A stretch of DNA of 64,000 nucleotides from Terriglobia bacterium (GTDB taxonomy: Bacteria > Acidobacteriota > Terriglobia > UBA7540). The position numbers were made by a program, and so were the translations under genes. Positions within the stretch are counted from its first letter, which is position 1. Every line of letters begins with the position of its first letter. The stretch covers positions 1 to 64,000 of the forward strand of contig DASTAW010000038.1 of assembly GCA_035712365.1 (NCBI GenBank), read 5' to 3'. Below the pieces are notes generated by a model. It saw nothing but the letters and a program-made list of their open reading frames with translations. It ran no database searches and was not told the origin of the DNA. This document shows positions 1-9,300 of this stretch, piece by piece.

Positions 1-1
1 G

Positions 2-457
2 ATTGTGGGATTGAGGCCGGAGCCGTTCAAGCGGGTGGTGACGGGCGTGGAGATGTTCAAAAAGCTGCTGGACGAAGGGCAGGCGGGGGACAACATCGGC
101 GTTCTGCTGCGGGGGACGGAAAAGGATGACGTGGAGCGCGGGATGGTGCTGTCGAAACCGGGATCGATCACGCCGCACACGAAGTTCAAGGCAGAGGCCT
201 ATATTCTGACCAAGGAAGAGGGAGGACGGCACACGCCGTTTTTCTCGGGCTACCGGCCGCAGTTTTATTTCCGGACGACGGACGTGACAGGAGTGGCGAC
301 GCTGCCGCAGGGGACGGAAATGGTGATGCCGGGGGACAACGTAAGTATGGAGATCGAGCTGATTACGCCGATCGCCATGGAGAAGGGATTGCGGTTCGCC
401 ATCCGCGAAGGCGGCCATACCGTCGGCGCCGGCTCCGTAACCGATGTCATTCAATAA
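2..457 (+). CDS. tuf: Elongation factor Tu, C-terminal part (5' end outside window)
   Basis: This is the last ~151 residues of EF-Tu, the GTPase that delivers aminoacyl-tRNA to the ribosome. The reading frame is already open at base 2, so the GTPase domain lies to the left of the window. What is visible matches beta-barrel domains 2 and 3: VVTGVEMF and [10 protein letters not shown] early on, [15 protein letters not shown] in the middle, and the closing [18 protein letters not shown] typical of EF-Tu. The TAA stop lies directly before rpsJ, the common tuf-rpsJ arrangement at the head of the S10 cluster. Only the missing N-terminus limits the call. Confidence 0.97.
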   Translation: MVGLRPEPFKRVVTGVEMFKKLLDEGQAGDNIGVLLRGTEKDDVERGMVLSKPGSITPHTKFKAEAYILTKEEGGRHTPFFSGYRPQFYFRTTDVTGVATLPQGTEMVMPGDNVSMEIELITPIAMEKGLRFAIREGGHTVGAGSVTDVIQ

Positions 458-467
458 GCGAGTGAAA

Positions 468-797
468 ATGCTTCATCAGAAAATTAGAATTCGTCTGAAG
501 GCTTACGATCATCGGGTGCTGGACCAGTCGGCGGCGGATATTGTTTCAACCGCCAAGCGGTCCGGGGCGCAGGTGGCGGGACCCGTTCCACTGCCTACGG
601 TGAAGAATAAATACTGCGTTCTTCGATCGCCCCACTCGGACAAGAAGTCGCGCGAACAGTTTGAAATCCGAACCCACAAGCGGCTGGTGGATATTCTGGA
701 GCCGACAGCGCAGACGATTGACGCGCTGACGAAACTGGACCTTCCCGCCGGTGTGGACATCGAGATCAAAGCATTCGGGAAGGAGCACGCAAAGTAG
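468..797 (+). CDS. rpsJ: 30S ribosomal protein S10
   Basis: S10 is a small-subunit protein that binds 16S rRNA in the head and also joins NusB in antitermination. The protein opens [20 protein letters not shown], the hallmark S10 start, and carries the later segment [20 protein letters not shown]. An in-frame ATG at 444 would overlap the tuf end and add eight residues; I prefer 468 because it gives 109 residues, close to the family's 100-105. It is the first gene of the S10 cluster, about 56 bases before rplC. Confidence 0.96.
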   Translation: MLHQKIRIRLKAYDHRVLDQSAADIVSTAKRSGAQVAGPVPLPTVKNKYCVLRSPHSDKKSREQFEIRTHKRLVDILEPTAQTIDALTKLDLPAGVDIEIKAFGKEHAK

Positions 798-853
798 TTG
801 CCTGGCCGGGCCACGTATCGGCTCGATCGCAACTCTAGTGCGGCGAAGTCAAT

Positions 854-1495
854 ATGCTGAAGGCGATTCTGGGTAAGAAGCTGGGGATGACGCAGGTCTT
901 CGGGGAAAACGGGGATGTGGTTCCCGTGACCGTCCTGAAGGCGGGCCCCTGCGTCGTGATCCAGCGGAAGACCTCTGCAAATGACGGGTATGAAGCGGCC
1001 CAGATCGGCCTGGTGGAGGTTCCCCCTCCCCGGCGGGTTACTAAGCCGCAGGAAGGGCACTTTAAAAGCGCCGGCGCCAACCCGGCCCGCTTCCTTCGGG
1101 AAGTGAGATTGGATGAGGAATCCGCAGATATCAAGGTTGGGGATAAGGTACTTGCGGACATCTTTGCGGCCAACGACACCGTGGATGTGATTGGCACCTC
1201 CAAGGGCCGTGGATTTGCCGGGTTTCACAAGCGGCATCACTTTGGCGGAGGTGGCGCGGCGCACGGATCGATGTTCCATCGAGCGCCGGGTTCTATTGGA
1301 TCATCCTCATACCCTTCGCGGGTCTTCAAAGGTATGCGCGCGGCGGGACACATGGGCGTCAACCAAGTCACGGTGCGTAATCTTCGCGTGGTGCGGGTCC
1401 TGCCGGAAGATAACGCCATTCTGGTCGAGGGCGCTGTTCCGGGGCCCGACGGCGGCTACATCATGGTTCGAAAGGCGAAGGCCCCGCACAAGTAG
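854..1495 (+). CDS. rplC: 50S ribosomal protein L3
   Basis: L3 is an early-assembly protein of the large subunit whose long loop reaches toward the peptidyl transferase centre. The 213-residue product starts [20 protein letters not shown], the standard bacterial L3 N-terminus, and has the conserved central block [17 protein letters not shown] followed by the [13 protein letters not shown] loop. Length matches the family (about 205-215). It sits between rpsJ and rplD, the universal order of this cluster. Confidence 0.97.
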   Translation: MLKAILGKKLGMTQVFGENGDVVPVTVLKAGPCVVIQRKTSANDGYEAAQIGLVEVPPPRRVTKPQEGHFKSAGANPARFLREVRLDEESADIKVGDKVLADIFAANDTVDVIGTSKGRGFAGFHKRHHFGGGGAAHGSMFHRAPGSIGSSSYPSRVFKGMRAAGHMGVNQVTVRNLRVVRVLPEDNAILVEGAVPGPDGGYIMVRKAKAPHK

Positions 1496-1533
1496 AGTTG
1501 GGCGAGGCTGCGGATAGAAAAAGGGTCAGCCAC

Positions 1534-2157
1534 ATGGCAACAGTGGAAGTAAAAAACTTGGAAGGGGCGAAGGTGAAAGACCTTGAGCTTGCGGATGAGG
1601 TATTTGCCTCGAAGCCGAATGGCAGCCTGCTCTGGGAGGCGACTCGGGCCTATCTGGCCGGTCAGCGGGGGGGCACGCACTCAACCAAGAGCCGGGGCGA
1701 AGTCTCCGGCGGAGGCAAGAAGCCCTGGCGGCAAAAGGGAACCGGGCGCGCCCGGGCAGGCAGTATACGGAGCAGCTTGTGGCGCCACGGATCGATTGCT
1801 CATGGGCCTGTGCCGCGCGATTACGCGATCAAGCTTCCGAAAAGGATTCTGGCGGGCGCGCTGCGATCGGCCCTGGCGGCGAAGTTCCAGGACAATAAAA
1901 TGACGGTGGTGGACCACCTGAGCCTTCAGCAGCCCAAGACAAAGTCATTTGTCGCAGCCCTTGGCAAGTTGAATGTTGGGCCTGGAACGCTGGTGGTGAA
2001 TGACACGCGAGACCGCAACTTGGAATTATCTTCCCGGAACATCGCCGGTTGCGACCTGGTGCGGCATCACGACGTTCAAGCGTACCACATCCTCAGCCAC
2101 GACCGGCTGCTGATTACTGAAGGGGCGTTGACGAGATTGCAGGAGGCTTTGCGATGA
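1534..2157 (+). CDS. rplD: 50S ribosomal protein L4
   Basis: L4 (207 residues) binds 23S rRNA and its extended loop lines the exit tunnel; in enterobacteria it also represses its own operon. The loop signature GTHSTKSRGEVSGGGKKPWR followed by QKGTGRARAGSIRS is intact. The frame is open upstream to 1498, but the ATG at 1534 gives the usual MATVEVKNLEG start. The stop TGA overlaps the rplW ATG by four bases (ATGA at 2154-2157), so the two are probably translationally coupled. Confidence 0.96.
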   Translation: MATVEVKNLEGAKVKDLELADEVFASKPNGSLLWEATRAYLAGQRGGTHSTKSRGEVSGGGKKPWRQKGTGRARAGSIRSSLWRHGSIAHGPVPRDYAIKLPKRILAGALRSALAAKFQDNKMTVVDHLSLQQPKTKSFVAALGKLNVGPGTLVVNDTRDRNLELSSRNIAGCDLVRHHDVQAYHILSHDRLLITEGALTRLQEALR

Positions 2158-2459
2158 AGAAGACGGGTCAGCAGATTCTTCGCAAACCCATCATTACCGA
2201 GAAGAGTGTTGGCTTAAAGGATGCCTCGCGAACCCTCTGCTTTCAGGTGGACCGCACTGCCAACAAGAACGAAATCAAGCAGGCCGTTGAAGAGATGTTT
2301 GTGGAGCTTCACGACAAGATCGAATCGGTCCAAACGGCTTCCTTCCGGGGGAAGCTGCGCCGGCGCGGGTGGACTAGCGGACGGCGGCCGGACTGGAAGA
2401 AGGCTTACGTCAAACTGAAGGAGGGGACCCGGGTTCCTGAGTACGCGGAGACCGTGTAA
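2154..2459 (+). CDS. rplW: 50S ribosomal protein L23
   Basis: L23 sits at the tunnel exit and is the docking site for trigger factor and SRP. The 101-residue product has the family core IITEKSVGLK, FQVDRTANKNEIKQAVEEMF and a basic loop RGKLRRRGWTSGRRPDWKKA ending in a short beta strand. Its ATG overlaps the rplD stop. Length is normal. Confidence 0.96.
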   Translation: MKKTGQQILRKPIITEKSVGLKDASRTLCFQVDRTANKNEIKQAVEEMFVELHDKIESVQTASFRGKLRRRGWTSGRRPDWKKAYVKLKEGTRVPEYAETV

Positions 2460-2486
2460 TATGCTGCTTCAAGGGTGAGCGGAACA

Positions 2487-3314
2487 ATGGGAATTAAAAC
2501 CTACAGACCGTACACAAAAACACGAAGGTACCAGACCGGATCAAGCTTTGAAGAGCTGACGTCCTCGACGCCGCATAAGCCCCTTCTGGAACCAAAAGAC
2601 CGCATCTCCGGGCGCAACAACCAGGGAAGGATCACCATCTGGCGCCGGGGCGGAGGGCACAAGCGGCATTATCGTGTGATCGACTTTAAGAGAGACAAGG
2701 TGGGAATTGCGGCGCGAGTGGCCACCATCGAGTACGATCCGAACCGCTCAGCGTTTATCGCGTTGCTGCACTACGTGGATGGTGAGAAGCGTTACATTCT
2801 CTACCCACAGGGATTGAAGGTGGGCGACCAGGTTTTGGCCGGCCCCGAGGCCGACATTGTCGTGGGCAATTCGCTGCCCCTGAAGAATATTCCCCTTGGG
2901 ACCACGGTGCACAATCTGGAACTTCGCCCGGGCAAAGGCGGACAGCTTGTCCGGAGCGCCGGCGGCAGCGCGCAGGTTGTCGCCAAGGAAGGTGATTATG
3001 CTCAGGTCCGGCTGCCATCAGGGGAGGTTCGGCGCCTTCACATTGATTGTGTGGCCACCATCGGCCAGGTGGGCAACCTCGATCACGAGAACATCACAAT
3101 CGGCAAGGCCGGGCGAAAACGCTGGAAGGGAATACGGCCAACGGTCCGCGGAGTGGCGATGAACCCGGTTGACCATCCTCTCGGCGGAGGAGAAGGGAAG
3201 ACCTCCGGCGGCCGGCACCCTGTGACGCCATGGGGCCAGCCCACGCGGGGATACAAGACGCGCCAGAACAAGCGGACTGATCGGTTCATTATCCGGCGGC
3301 GCGAGAAGAAATAG
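2487..3314 (+). CDS. rplB: 50S ribosomal protein L2
   Basis: L2 is a core large-subunit protein needed for subunit joining and peptidyl transfer. The product (275 residues, family 273-277) starts [16 protein letters not shown]; a GTG four codons upstream at 2475 is in frame but less likely. Conserved blocks are visible: [20 protein letters not shown], the central beta-barrel, and the C-terminal [17 protein letters not shown] segment containing the functionally important histidine. It is followed closely by rpsS. Confidence 0.97.
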   Translation: MGIKTYRPYTKTRRYQTGSSFEELTSSTPHKPLLEPKDRISGRNNQGRITIWRRGGGHKRHYRVIDFKRDKVGIAARVATIEYDPNRSAFIALLHYVDGEKRYILYPQGLKVGDQVLAGPEADIVVGNSLPLKNIPLGTTVHNLELRPGKGGQLVRSAGGSAQVVAKEGDYAQVRLPSGEVRRLHIDCVATIGQVGNLDHENITIGKAGRKRWKGIRPTVRGVAMNPVDHPLGGGEGKTSGGRHPVTPWGQPTRGYKTRQNKRTDRFIIRRREKK

Positions 3315-3324
3315 GGAGGGAAGG

Positions 3325-3636
3325 TTGGCGAGATCGCTTAAAAAGGGGCCTTTTGTTGATGATCACCTCATCAAGAAGATCGAACTGCTCAACCGGCGGT
3401 TCGAAAAGAAGGTGGTCAAAACCTGGTCGAGGCGTTCGACGATCGTTCCTGAAATGGTCGGTCATACGATTGCTGTCCACAATGGCAAGAAATTTATCCC
3501 CGTCTATGTCACCGAGAATATGGTGGGGCATAAGCTGGGTGAGTTTGCCCCCACGCGCACGTTTAAGGGGCACAGCGTGAAAGCGGCGACTGAACGCACC
3601 GCATCTCCGGCCCCTGCTCCAAGGCCAGCGGCTTGA
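3325..3636 (+). CDS. rpsS: 30S ribosomal protein S19 (TTG start)
   Basis: S19 lies in the 30S head, contacting S13 and the A-site finger of 23S rRNA. The product begins [20 protein letters not shown] from a TTG codon preceded by a purine-rich GGGAGGGAAGG ribosome binding site, which settles the start. The motif [20 protein letters not shown]-like block appears here as [18 protein letters not shown]. The 103 residues include a short Ala/Pro-rich tail beyond the family norm of 90-95. Confidence 0.96.
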   Translation: MARSLKKGPFVDDHLIKKIELLNRRFEKKVVKTWSRRSTIVPEMVGHTIAVHNGKKFIPVYVTENMVGHKLGEFAPTRTFKGHSVKAATERTASPAPAPRPAA

Positions 3637-3664
3637 ATCGAGAATCGAGGGTTTGGAACCAACC

Positions 3665-4012
3665 ATGGAAGCGAGAGCAACAAGCAAGTATTTGAGAGTT
3701 TCGCCGCAGAAGGCCCGGCTGGTTGTCAACCTGGTCAGAGGGCAGAACGTGAACGCGGCGCTCGATACTCTTCGCTTTACCAAGAAGCGTGTGGCGCAGG
3801 AAGTGCTGAAGGTCCTCGAGTCTGCAATTGCCAATGCTGAGCAGAAGTCAGATTCGGTGGATGTCGATGAACTGGTGGTTGCGAAGGCCTACGTGAATGA
3901 AGGCCCGAGGGTGAAGCGCATCCGGCCGGCTCCGATGGGTCGTGCCTATCGGTATCAGCGGCGGATGAGCCACATCACGCTGGTGGTTGAATCGCCGGAG
4001 CCGAAGGAGTAA
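3665..4012 (+). CDS. rplV: 50S ribosomal protein L22
   Basis: L22 spans the large subunit; its beta hairpin forms part of the exit-tunnel constriction. The ATG at 3665 gives MEARATSKYLRVSPQKARLV, the standard start; an in-frame TTG at 3653 is an alternative. The hairpin region KAYVNEGPRVKRIRPAPMGR followed by AYRYQRRMSHITLVV is intact. Length 115 is typical. About 75 bases separate it from rpsC. Confidence 0.95.
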   Translation: MEARATSKYLRVSPQKARLVVNLVRGQNVNAALDTLRFTKKRVAQEVLKVLESAIANAEQKSDSVDVDELVVAKAYVNEGPRVKRIRPAPMGRAYRYQRRMSHITLVVESPEPKE

Positions 4013-4087
4013 CGCTTTGGGGGAGCGGCCGTCCTCCTCCGCGATGATTCAGAAGGACGGCATGGGGATCGACTGAGGAGGTTGTTG

Positions 4088-4768
4088 GTGGGTCAAAAAG
4101 TTCATCCATACGGTTTTCGTCTTGGCAACATCAAGACGTGGAAGTCGCGATGGTTTGCCAAGAAGGGTTATGCGGACCTGCTTCATGAAGACCTGAAACT
4201 GAAGCGGCAGCTTAAGGCCCAGCTGAAAAGCGCCGGCGTGTCTTCAATTGAAGTGGAACGTCCGGGCAACAAGCTGAAAATCTCGATCCATACGGCGCGT
4301 CCTGGCATCATCATCGGACGAAAAGGAGCGGAAATTGACCGCCTCCGCCAGGAAGTCCAAAGAAGGACGGGCCGCGAGGTGCTGCCGATTAATATTCAGG
4401 AAGTTCACAGGCCTGAACTGAACGCACAATTAGTGGCGGAATCGATTGCCCTGCAGCTTGAAAAGCGCGTTGCCTTCCGACGCGCGATGCGAAAGGCTGT
4501 GGACTCCGCGCTGCGTTTTGGGTGCAAGGGGATCAAGGTGCGGGTTGGTGGGCGATTGAACGGGGCGGAAATTGCGCGGACGGAATGGTATCTGCAGGGA
4601 AGGCTTCCCTTGCACACGCTGCGGGCTGACATCGATTACGGACTGGCGGAAGCCAGGACCACTTACGGCGTGATCGGCGTGAAGTGCTGGATTTATAACG
4701 GCGAGATTCTTGAGCAGCGGCGCCGGCCGACACCAAAGGCTGAGAATGTCGACCGCCCGGTTGCCTGA
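4088..4768 (+). CDS. rpsC: 30S ribosomal protein S3 (GTG start)
   Basis: S3 lines the mRNA entry channel and has helicase-related roles with S4 and S5. The start is taken at GTG 4088 because it yields [20 protein letters not shown], the near-universal S3 N-terminus, with a GAGGAG binding site at 4075-4080; TTG codons at 4082 and 4085 are in-frame or nearby alternatives. The KH-type domain shows [18 protein letters not shown], and the C-terminal domain shows [20 protein letters not shown]. Length 226 fits. Confidence 0.96.
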   Translation: MGQKVHPYGFRLGNIKTWKSRWFAKKGYADLLHEDLKLKRQLKAQLKSAGVSSIEVERPGNKLKISIHTARPGIIIGRKGAEIDRLRQEVQRRTGREVLPINIQEVHRPELNAQLVAESIALQLEKRVAFRRAMRKAVDSALRFGCKGIKVRVGGRLNGAEIARTEWYLQGRLPLHTLRADIDYGLAEARTTYGVIGVKCWIYNGEILEQRRRPTPKAENVDRPVA

Positions 4769-4813
4769 ATCCAGCCGATGTCCCCCGTACATGGGATTGA
4801 AGGTGAATGACTT

Positions 4814-5233
4814 ATGTTGATGCCGAGCAAGGTGAAATTCCGGAAGCAGCAGCGCGGCCGGATGGCTGGGAAGGCCTGGCGGGGCGCCACGGTTTCCTTC
4901 GGCGATTATGGGCTGAAGGTGCTTGAAGCTGGATGGATTTCGGACCGCCAGATCGAGGCCAGCCGAGTGGCCATCATGCGCTTTGTCAAACGCGGTGGAA
5001 AGTTGTGGATTCGCGTTTTTCCGGACAAGCCGGTGACCAAGAAACCTGCCGAAACTCGTATGGGTAAAGGGAAGGGCGCGCCTGAGTTTTGGGTTGCCGT
5101 CGTGAAGCCCGGCCGGATCCTGTTTGAGATGGAAGGCGTGCCAGAGGCGGAAGCCCGGCGGGCGTTCCGGCTGGCGAGTGACAAGCTGCCTCTGCCAACG
5201 CGGTTTGTAACCCGGCTGGAAACGGCGCATTGA
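4814..5233 (+). CDS. rplP: 50S ribosomal protein L16
   Basis: L16 helps organise the tRNA-binding face near the peptidyl transferase centre. The 139-residue product starts [20 protein letters not shown] and contains [20 protein letters not shown] and [20 protein letters not shown], the family signatures. It lies 45 bases after rpsC and 21 before rpmC, the normal L16-L29-S17 order. Confidence 0.97.
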   Translation: MLMPSKVKFRKQQRGRMAGKAWRGATVSFGDYGLKVLEAGWISDRQIEASRVAIMRFVKRGGKLWIRVFPDKPVTKKPAETRMGKGKGAPEFWVAVVKPGRILFEMEGVPEAEARRAFRLASDKLPLPTRFVTRLETAH

Positions 5234-5254
5234 TCGTATGAAGGAGTCCATGGC

Positions 5255-5497
5255 GTGAAGCTCGAAAAGGACAAGAAGTGGAAATGGCCCGCCGAGAACA
5301 TGCGGGAGTGGACCGACAAAGAGCTCGAAACGAATCGAGTCCAGTTCGGCCAGCAGATGCTGAAACTTCGGTTCCAGTTGATCGGCGGGCAGGGTGACGT
5401 TCTGCCTGTTATCCGACAGCTTCGAAAAGGAATCGCCCGGGTGCACACGGTACAGCGGGAGCGGGACCTGAGGCTGGGCGCTCAGAAGGAATCCTGA
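5255..5497 (+). CDS. rpmC: 50S ribosomal protein L29 (GTG start, N-terminally extended)
   Basis: L29 is a small two-helix protein near the tunnel exit. The family core is [20 protein letters not shown] followed by [10 protein letters not shown] and a C-terminal helix with [19 protein letters not shown]. An AAGGAG site at 5241-5246 supports the GTG at 5255, giving 80 residues with a lysine/tryptophan-rich 15-residue extension; starting at the internal ATG (5300) would give a more typical 65 residues. I favour the longer form because of the binding site. Confidence 0.93.
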   Translation: MKLEKDKKWKWPAENMREWTDKELETNRVQFGQQMLKLRFQLIGGQGDVLPVIRQLRKGIARVHTVQRERDLRLGAQKES

Positions 5498-5534
5498 CGG
5501 AAAGATCAGGGCATAGCAACAAGGACGATGGGTA

Positions 5535-5819
5535 ATGCTGAATAACACGCGGCAGCAAAAAATCGGAGTGGTCAGCAGTAACAAGATGCAGAAGACCGTC
5601 GTGGTGACTGTTGATCGACGCATAATGCATCCTCTTTACAAGAAAGTCACCCGTAAATCGAAGCGGTTTCTGGTTCACGATGAGAGGGGTGAGTGTCAGC
5701 CCGGCGATACGGTGCGGATTGAGGAAACCCGTCCGCTCAGCCGGCGGAAGCGGTGGCGGGTGGTGGAGGTTATTTCCAAGGCCGTTCAAGTCGGCCTGAT
5801 GCCGGAGGAAAACGCATGA
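5535..5819 (+). CDS. rpsQ: 30S ribosomal protein S17
   Basis: S17 is a primary 16S rRNA-binding protein with an OB fold. The 94 residues include [38 protein letters not shown], and [20 protein letters not shown], all characteristic. The end (GCATGA) overlaps the start of rplN by four bases, suggesting coupled translation. Confidence 0.96.
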   Translation: MLNNTRQQKIGVVSSNKMQKTVVVTVDRRIMHPLYKKVTRKSKRFLVHDERGECQPGDTVRIEETRPLSRRKRWRVVEVISKAVQVGLMPEENA

Positions 5820-6184
5820 TCGGGATGCGTACGATTTTGCAGGTGGCCGACAATTCCGGCGCCCGCAAGCTTTCCTGCATCCTGCCCCTCGGCGGAAGCG
5901 TGGGGCTGCAGGCCGGGCTGGGCGACGTGATTACAGCCTCTGTGAAAGAAGCTGCGCCGGAAAGCCCTGTCCCGAAAGGAAAGGTTGTGAAGGCGGTGAT
6001 TGTTCGCATGAGGAAAGAGCAGCGGCGGCGGGATGGAAGTTACATCCGGTTTGACGAAAATGCCGCGGTGCTGATCAACGACACCGGGGAGCCGGTGGGG
6101 ACTCGTGTTTTCGGACCGGTGGCCCGCGAACTGCGCGAGAAAAAGTTTCTGAAGATTGTTTCCCTTGCTCCGGAGGTCCTGTAA
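5816..6184 (+). CDS. rplN: 50S ribosomal protein L14
   Basis: L14 sits at the subunit interface and is the binding site for the silencing factor RsfS. The product is 122 residues, the family length, starting [20 protein letters not shown]. Also visible are [31 protein letters not shown] and the closing [15 protein letters not shown]. The frame is open further upstream inside rpsQ, but the ATG overlapping the rpsQ stop gives the correct family start. The TAA at 6182-6184 overlaps the rplX ATG by one base. Confidence 0.96.
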   Translation: MIGMRTILQVADNSGARKLSCILPLGGSVGLQAGLGDVITASVKEAAPESPVPKGKVVKAVIVRMRKEQRRRDGSYIRFDENAAVLINDTGEPVGTRVFGPVARELREKKFLKIVSLAPEVL

Positions 6185-6519
6185 TGGGAGTGGCGCTGGA
6201 TATCCGCAAGAATGATCAGGTCCAGGTGATTGCCGGACGCGATAAAGGCAAGACGGGGCGCGTGTTGAGCGTAGTGCCGCGCAAGGGGCAGGTTTTTGTG
6301 GAACATGCCAACATGATCAAGCGCCACACGCGGCCGAACCCCTCCAAGCAGATTCGGGGTGGGATCCTGGAAAAGGAAGGCCCAATTCACGTGTCAAACG
6401 TGGCGCTTCTCTGTACTGAGTGCGGCCCTACCAGGGTCCGCCATCAGCGCATGGCGGGAGGCGAAAAAGGCAAGAAGGTTCGCCAGTGCACCAAGTGCGG
6501 AAAGGTGCTCGACAGTTAG
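6184..6519 (+). CDS. rplX: 50S ribosomal protein L24
   Basis: L24 initiates assembly of the large subunit. A KOW motif is visible in DQVQVIAGRDKGKTGRVLSV near the N-terminus. The C-terminal half carries two CxxC pairs (C77/C80 and C102/C105, CTEC and CTKC), a zinc-ribbon-like ending seen in many L24 proteins. Length 111 is normal. It starts on the last base of the rplN stop codon. Confidence 0.96.
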   Translation: MGVALDIRKNDQVQVIAGRDKGKTGRVLSVVPRKGQVFVEHANMIKRHTRPNPSKQIRGGILEKEGPIHVSNVALLCTECGPTRVRHQRMAGGEKGKKVRQCTKCGKVLDS

Positions 6520-6543
6520 AAGATTGAGGAAGACCAGGCGATT

Positions 6544-7140
6544 ATGGCAGCGCGATTAAAACAGAAATACCAGACGGAAGTGCTTCCGGCCTTGATGAAA
6601 GAGTTCAAGTATCCAAACCGCATGGCGGTACCCCGGCTGAACAAGATTGTAGTGAATATGGGACTGGGTGAGGCCATCCAGAACGTCAAAATTCTGGACG
6701 CTGCCACGCGCGAACTCGGACAGGTAGCCGGCCAGAAGCCGGTGGTGACCAGGGCGAAAAAATCCATTGCTAATTTCAAGCTGCGCAAGAACATGCCGAT
6801 CGGGGCCATGGTCACGCTTCGCGGTGACCGTATGTACGAGTTTTTCGATCGCCTGGTGAACGTGGCGCTGCCGCGCGTACGTGATTTTCGCGGCCTCTCG
6901 ACAAGAGCTTTTGACGGAAGGGGCAGTTACACGCTGGGGTTGCGGGACCAACTGGTCTTTCCTGAAGTGGAGTACGGGAAGATTGAGAAGGTCAAGGGAA
7001 TGAATATTTCCATTGTAACCGATGCGCGAAGCGATGCTGAGGCCCTGGCCCTGCTGAAACATCTCGGGATGCCGTTCCGCGCTGAAGCCCAGCGCCGCCA
7101 GGCTGCGCAGGAAGACGTGAAAGAGCAGGCAGGAGGATAA
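6544..7140 (+). CDS. rplE: 50S ribosomal protein L5
   Basis: L5 binds 5S rRNA and contacts P-site tRNA. Family motifs include [54 protein letters not shown] and [20 protein letters not shown]. At 198 residues it is about 18 longer than usual, owing to a C-terminal tail ([14 protein letters not shown]). rpsZ follows after three bases. Confidence 0.96.
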   Translation: MAARLKQKYQTEVLPALMKEFKYPNRMAVPRLNKIVVNMGLGEAIQNVKILDAATRELGQVAGQKPVVTRAKKSIANFKLRKNMPIGAMVTLRGDRMYEFFDRLVNVALPRVRDFRGLSTRAFDGRGSYTLGLRDQLVFPEVEYGKIEKVKGMNISIVTDARSDAEALALLKHLGMPFRAEAQRRQAAQEDVKEQAGG

Positions 7141-7143
7141 GCA

Positions 7144-7329
7144 GTGGCTCGTACAAGCCAGATGGCAAAATTAGTTCGGAAACCGAAATTTAAGATCCGC
7201 CACCGGAACCGGTGCCGCATCTGTGGCCGTCCGCGCGGCTATCTTCGCAAGTTTGAGATGTGCCGTCTCTGTTTCCGCAAGCTTGCTCTGCAGGGAGACA
7301 TCCCTGGGGTTGTAAAGTCAAGTTGGTAG
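7144..7329 (+). CDS. rpsZ: 30S ribosomal protein S14, zinc-binding short form (GTG start)
   Basis: This is the 61-residue type Z S14, which needs a zinc ion, as opposed to the ~100-residue zinc-free form. The zinc ligands are C24, C27, C40 and C43 (CRIC and CRLC). The protein begins [20 protein letters not shown] and ends with the typical [14 protein letters not shown]. Translation starts at GTG, three bases after the rplE stop. A 70-base gap follows before rpsH. Confidence 0.96.
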   Translation: MARTSQMAKLVRKPKFKIRHRNRCRICGRPRGYLRKFEMCRLCFRKLALQGDIPGVVKSSW

Positions 7330-7399
7330 TTGGATTTGAATAAAGCGGTCGTAGCGGTAGGTAACAAAGCTGCGACGAGCTAATTGAATCGGGAGCGAT

Positions 7400-7801
7400 A
7401 TGTCTGCAGTTTCTGATCCGGTCGCTGACATGCTGACGCGAATTCGCAACGGGCTTCGCGCCCGGCATCAACGAGTGGATATGCCGTCCTCAAAATTGAA
7501 AATCGAGATTGCCCGGGTGCTGAAAGAAGAAGGTTATATCAGCAACTACAAGGTCTCGGAAGAGAAGAAGAAGCAGAACCTGCGGGTTTTCCTTCGCTAT
7601 GCGCCGAATGGCTGCAGCGTGATCACGAAGATTGGCCGTGTTTCGAGGCCTGGCCGCCGTGTTTACGTTGGGTCCAGTGAAGTGCCCAAGGTGCTTGGCG
7701 GGTTGGGTGTGAACATTCTGACGACGCCCCGGGGTGTGATGACCGGCAAAGCGGCACGCCACGCCAAGGTGGGCGGAGAAATTCTTTGCAACGTGGAGTA
7801 G
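7400..7801 (+). CDS. rpsH: 30S ribosomal protein S8
   Basis: S8 binds the central domain of 16S rRNA and in E. coli represses the spc operon. The 133 residues begin with DPVADMLTRIRNGLRARHQR and end with the characteristic RGVMTGKAARHAKVGGEILC motif plus a short acidic tail. Length and position between rpsZ and rplF are standard. Confidence 0.97.
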   Translation: MSAVSDPVADMLTRIRNGLRARHQRVDMPSSKLKIEIARVLKEEGYISNYKVSEEKKKQNLRVFLRYAPNGCSVITKIGRVSRPGRRVYVGSSEVPKVLGGLGVNILTTPRGVMTGKAARHAKVGGEILCNVE

Positions 7802-7829
7802 GCCCGAACTTCGGGCAAGGCTAAGGTTT

Positions 7830-8375
7830 ATGTCAAGAATTGGTCGAAAGCCGATCGCGGTCCCGTCCGGCGTGACGCTGCAGGCGGAAGCAAATGTTGT
7901 GACCGTCAAGGGACCGAAGGGGACCCTTCAGGTCCCTCTTCCGCGCGGGATTCGGCTCGAGAGGCAGGATGGGACATACCTGGCTCAGATGGAGAAAGAG
8001 GGCCAGACGGCGTTGCGAGGATTGGTTCGCGCCGAAGTCGCCAACGCTATTGAAGGCGTGACCAAAGGCTTTGAAAGGCACCTTGACATTGTTGGAATCG
8101 GTTATCGCGCTGAGGTAAGCGGCAAGTCGGTCGTGCTGGCGTTGGGCTACTCCCACCCGGTTAACTTCCCGATTCCTGAAGGAATTTCCGTCAGTGTTGA
8201 AAAGCAGACTCACCTGGTCATCAAGGGAGTCAATGCTCGCCTGGTGGGGCAGACCGCTGCCAGGATTCGCGGCTTGCGGCCCCCCGATCCCTACAAGAAC
8301 AAAGGGGTGCGGTACACCGGCGAGCGGCTGAAGAAGAAAGTTGGCAAGGCGGCTGCAGGAGCTGCCAAGGCGTAG
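7830..8375 (+). CDS. rplF: 50S ribosomal protein L6
   Basis: L6 lies near the GTPase-associated centre of the large subunit. The protein opens MSRIGRKPIAVPSGVTLQAE and carries the second repeat signature ARIRGLRPPDPYKNKGVRYT. It has 181 residues with the usual duplicated fold and a short basic C-terminus. The 3' end approaches rplR, which starts 26 bases later. Confidence 0.97.
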   Translation: MSRIGRKPIAVPSGVTLQAEANVVTVKGPKGTLQVPLPRGIRLERQDGTYLAQMEKEGQTALRGLVRAEVANAIEGVTKGFERHLDIVGIGYRAEVSGKSVVLALGYSHPVNFPIPEGISVSVEKQTHLVIKGVNARLVGQTAARIRGLRPPDPYKNKGVRYTGERLKKKVGKAAAGAAKA

Positions 8376-8400
8376 GCTGCAGGAAGGAATAGCAGACGGC

Positions 8401-8769
8401 ATGTTGACTCAAGTTTCAAAAAATGTTCGTCGCCAGAGAGTTCATCAGCGCATCCGGCGCCGGGTGAGGAGCGCCGTGTCAGCTCCAAGGCTCAACGTGT
8501 TTCGGTCGCTCAAGCACATTTATGCGCAGATTGTGGACGACGCCAGAGGCTGTACTCTGATATCCGCATCGACGTGTGATGCGGACATTCGCAAGACCCT
8601 GAAGAGTGGCGGCAACATCGCGGCGGCCAAGGTGGTTGGAAAAGCGCTGGCGGAACGCGCGAAGAATGTCGGAATTGCCCGGGTTGTTTTTGACCGGGGG
8701 GGGTATACCTATCACGGGCGCGTCAAAGCGCTGGCCGACGAAGCCAGGCAGAACGGACTGACGTTTTAA
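8401..8769 (+). CDS. rplR: 50S ribosomal protein L18
   Basis: L18 binds 5S rRNA with L5. The ATG at 8401 gives a 122-residue protein with RRVRSAVSAPRLNVFRSLKH, IYAQIVDDARGCTLISAST and the closing FDRGGYTYHGRVKALADEAR. The frame is open further upstream into rplF (to 8341), but that would add 20 arginine-rich residues unlike the family, so 8401 is preferred. Confidence 0.95.
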   Translation: MLTQVSKNVRRQRVHQRIRRRVRSAVSAPRLNVFRSLKHIYAQIVDDARGCTLISASTCDADIRKTLKSGGNIAAAKVVGKALAERAKNVGIARVVFDRGGYTYHGRVKALADEARQNGLTF

Positions 8770-8787
8770 CGCGAAGGAGAGCGCAAT

Positions 8788-9285
8788 TTGGCTGTTGAGA
8801 TAGATCCAAGTACGTTACAACTGAAAGACCAGGTCGTGTCCATCAATCGTGTCACCAAGGTAGTAAAAGGCGGAAAGAACCTCAGCTTTTCGGCCTTGGT
8901 GGTTGTGGGTGACGGCAACGGCTACGTCGGCTTTGGCACCGGCAAAGCGCGAGAAGTGCCAATGGCCATCCGCAAGGGAATCGAGGTTGCCAAGAAATCG
9001 CTGCACAAGGTTCGCATTACTGAAACCACGATTCCGCACGCTGTGGTGGGCCACTACGGCGCTGGCAGGGTCCTGCTGAAGCCCGCCGCAGCCGGTACAG
9101 GCGTGATTGCCGGAGGGCCGGTCCGTGCGGTGGTGGAGGCTGCCGGAATTCAGAACGTTCTGACCAAATCACTCGGCACGACGAACCCGCATAACGTTGT
9201 CAAAGCCACGATGGAGGCGCTCCTCAGCCTCCGGACTACTGAGGATGTCGCTGCGTTGCGTGGGAAGCAAGTGGAAGAAATTTAG
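8788..9285 (+). CDS. rpsE: 30S ribosomal protein S5 (TTG start)
   Basis: S5 contributes to decoding fidelity and to the mRNA entry site. The 165-residue product includes [40 protein letters not shown] and the second-domain block [16 protein letters not shown]. It starts at a TTG preceded by GAAGGAGAG, which supports this start. rpmD follows after 15 bases. Confidence 0.96.
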   Translation: MAVEIDPSTLQLKDQVVSINRVTKVVKGGKNLSFSALVVVGDGNGYVGFGTGKAREVPMAIRKGIEVAKKSLHKVRITETTIPHAVVGHYGAGRVLLKPAAAGTGVIAGGPVRAVVEAAGIQNVLTKSLGTTNPHNVVKATMEALLSLRTTEDVAALRGKQVEEI

Positions 9286-9300
9286 GGAGGCAGAAAGATC

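Noticed and set aside
4430-5623. Leftward open frame of 397 codons across the ribosomal genes
   Set aside because: It covers rpsC, rplP, rpmC and part of rpsQ in antisense; those genes are certain and the antisense product has no recognisable features.
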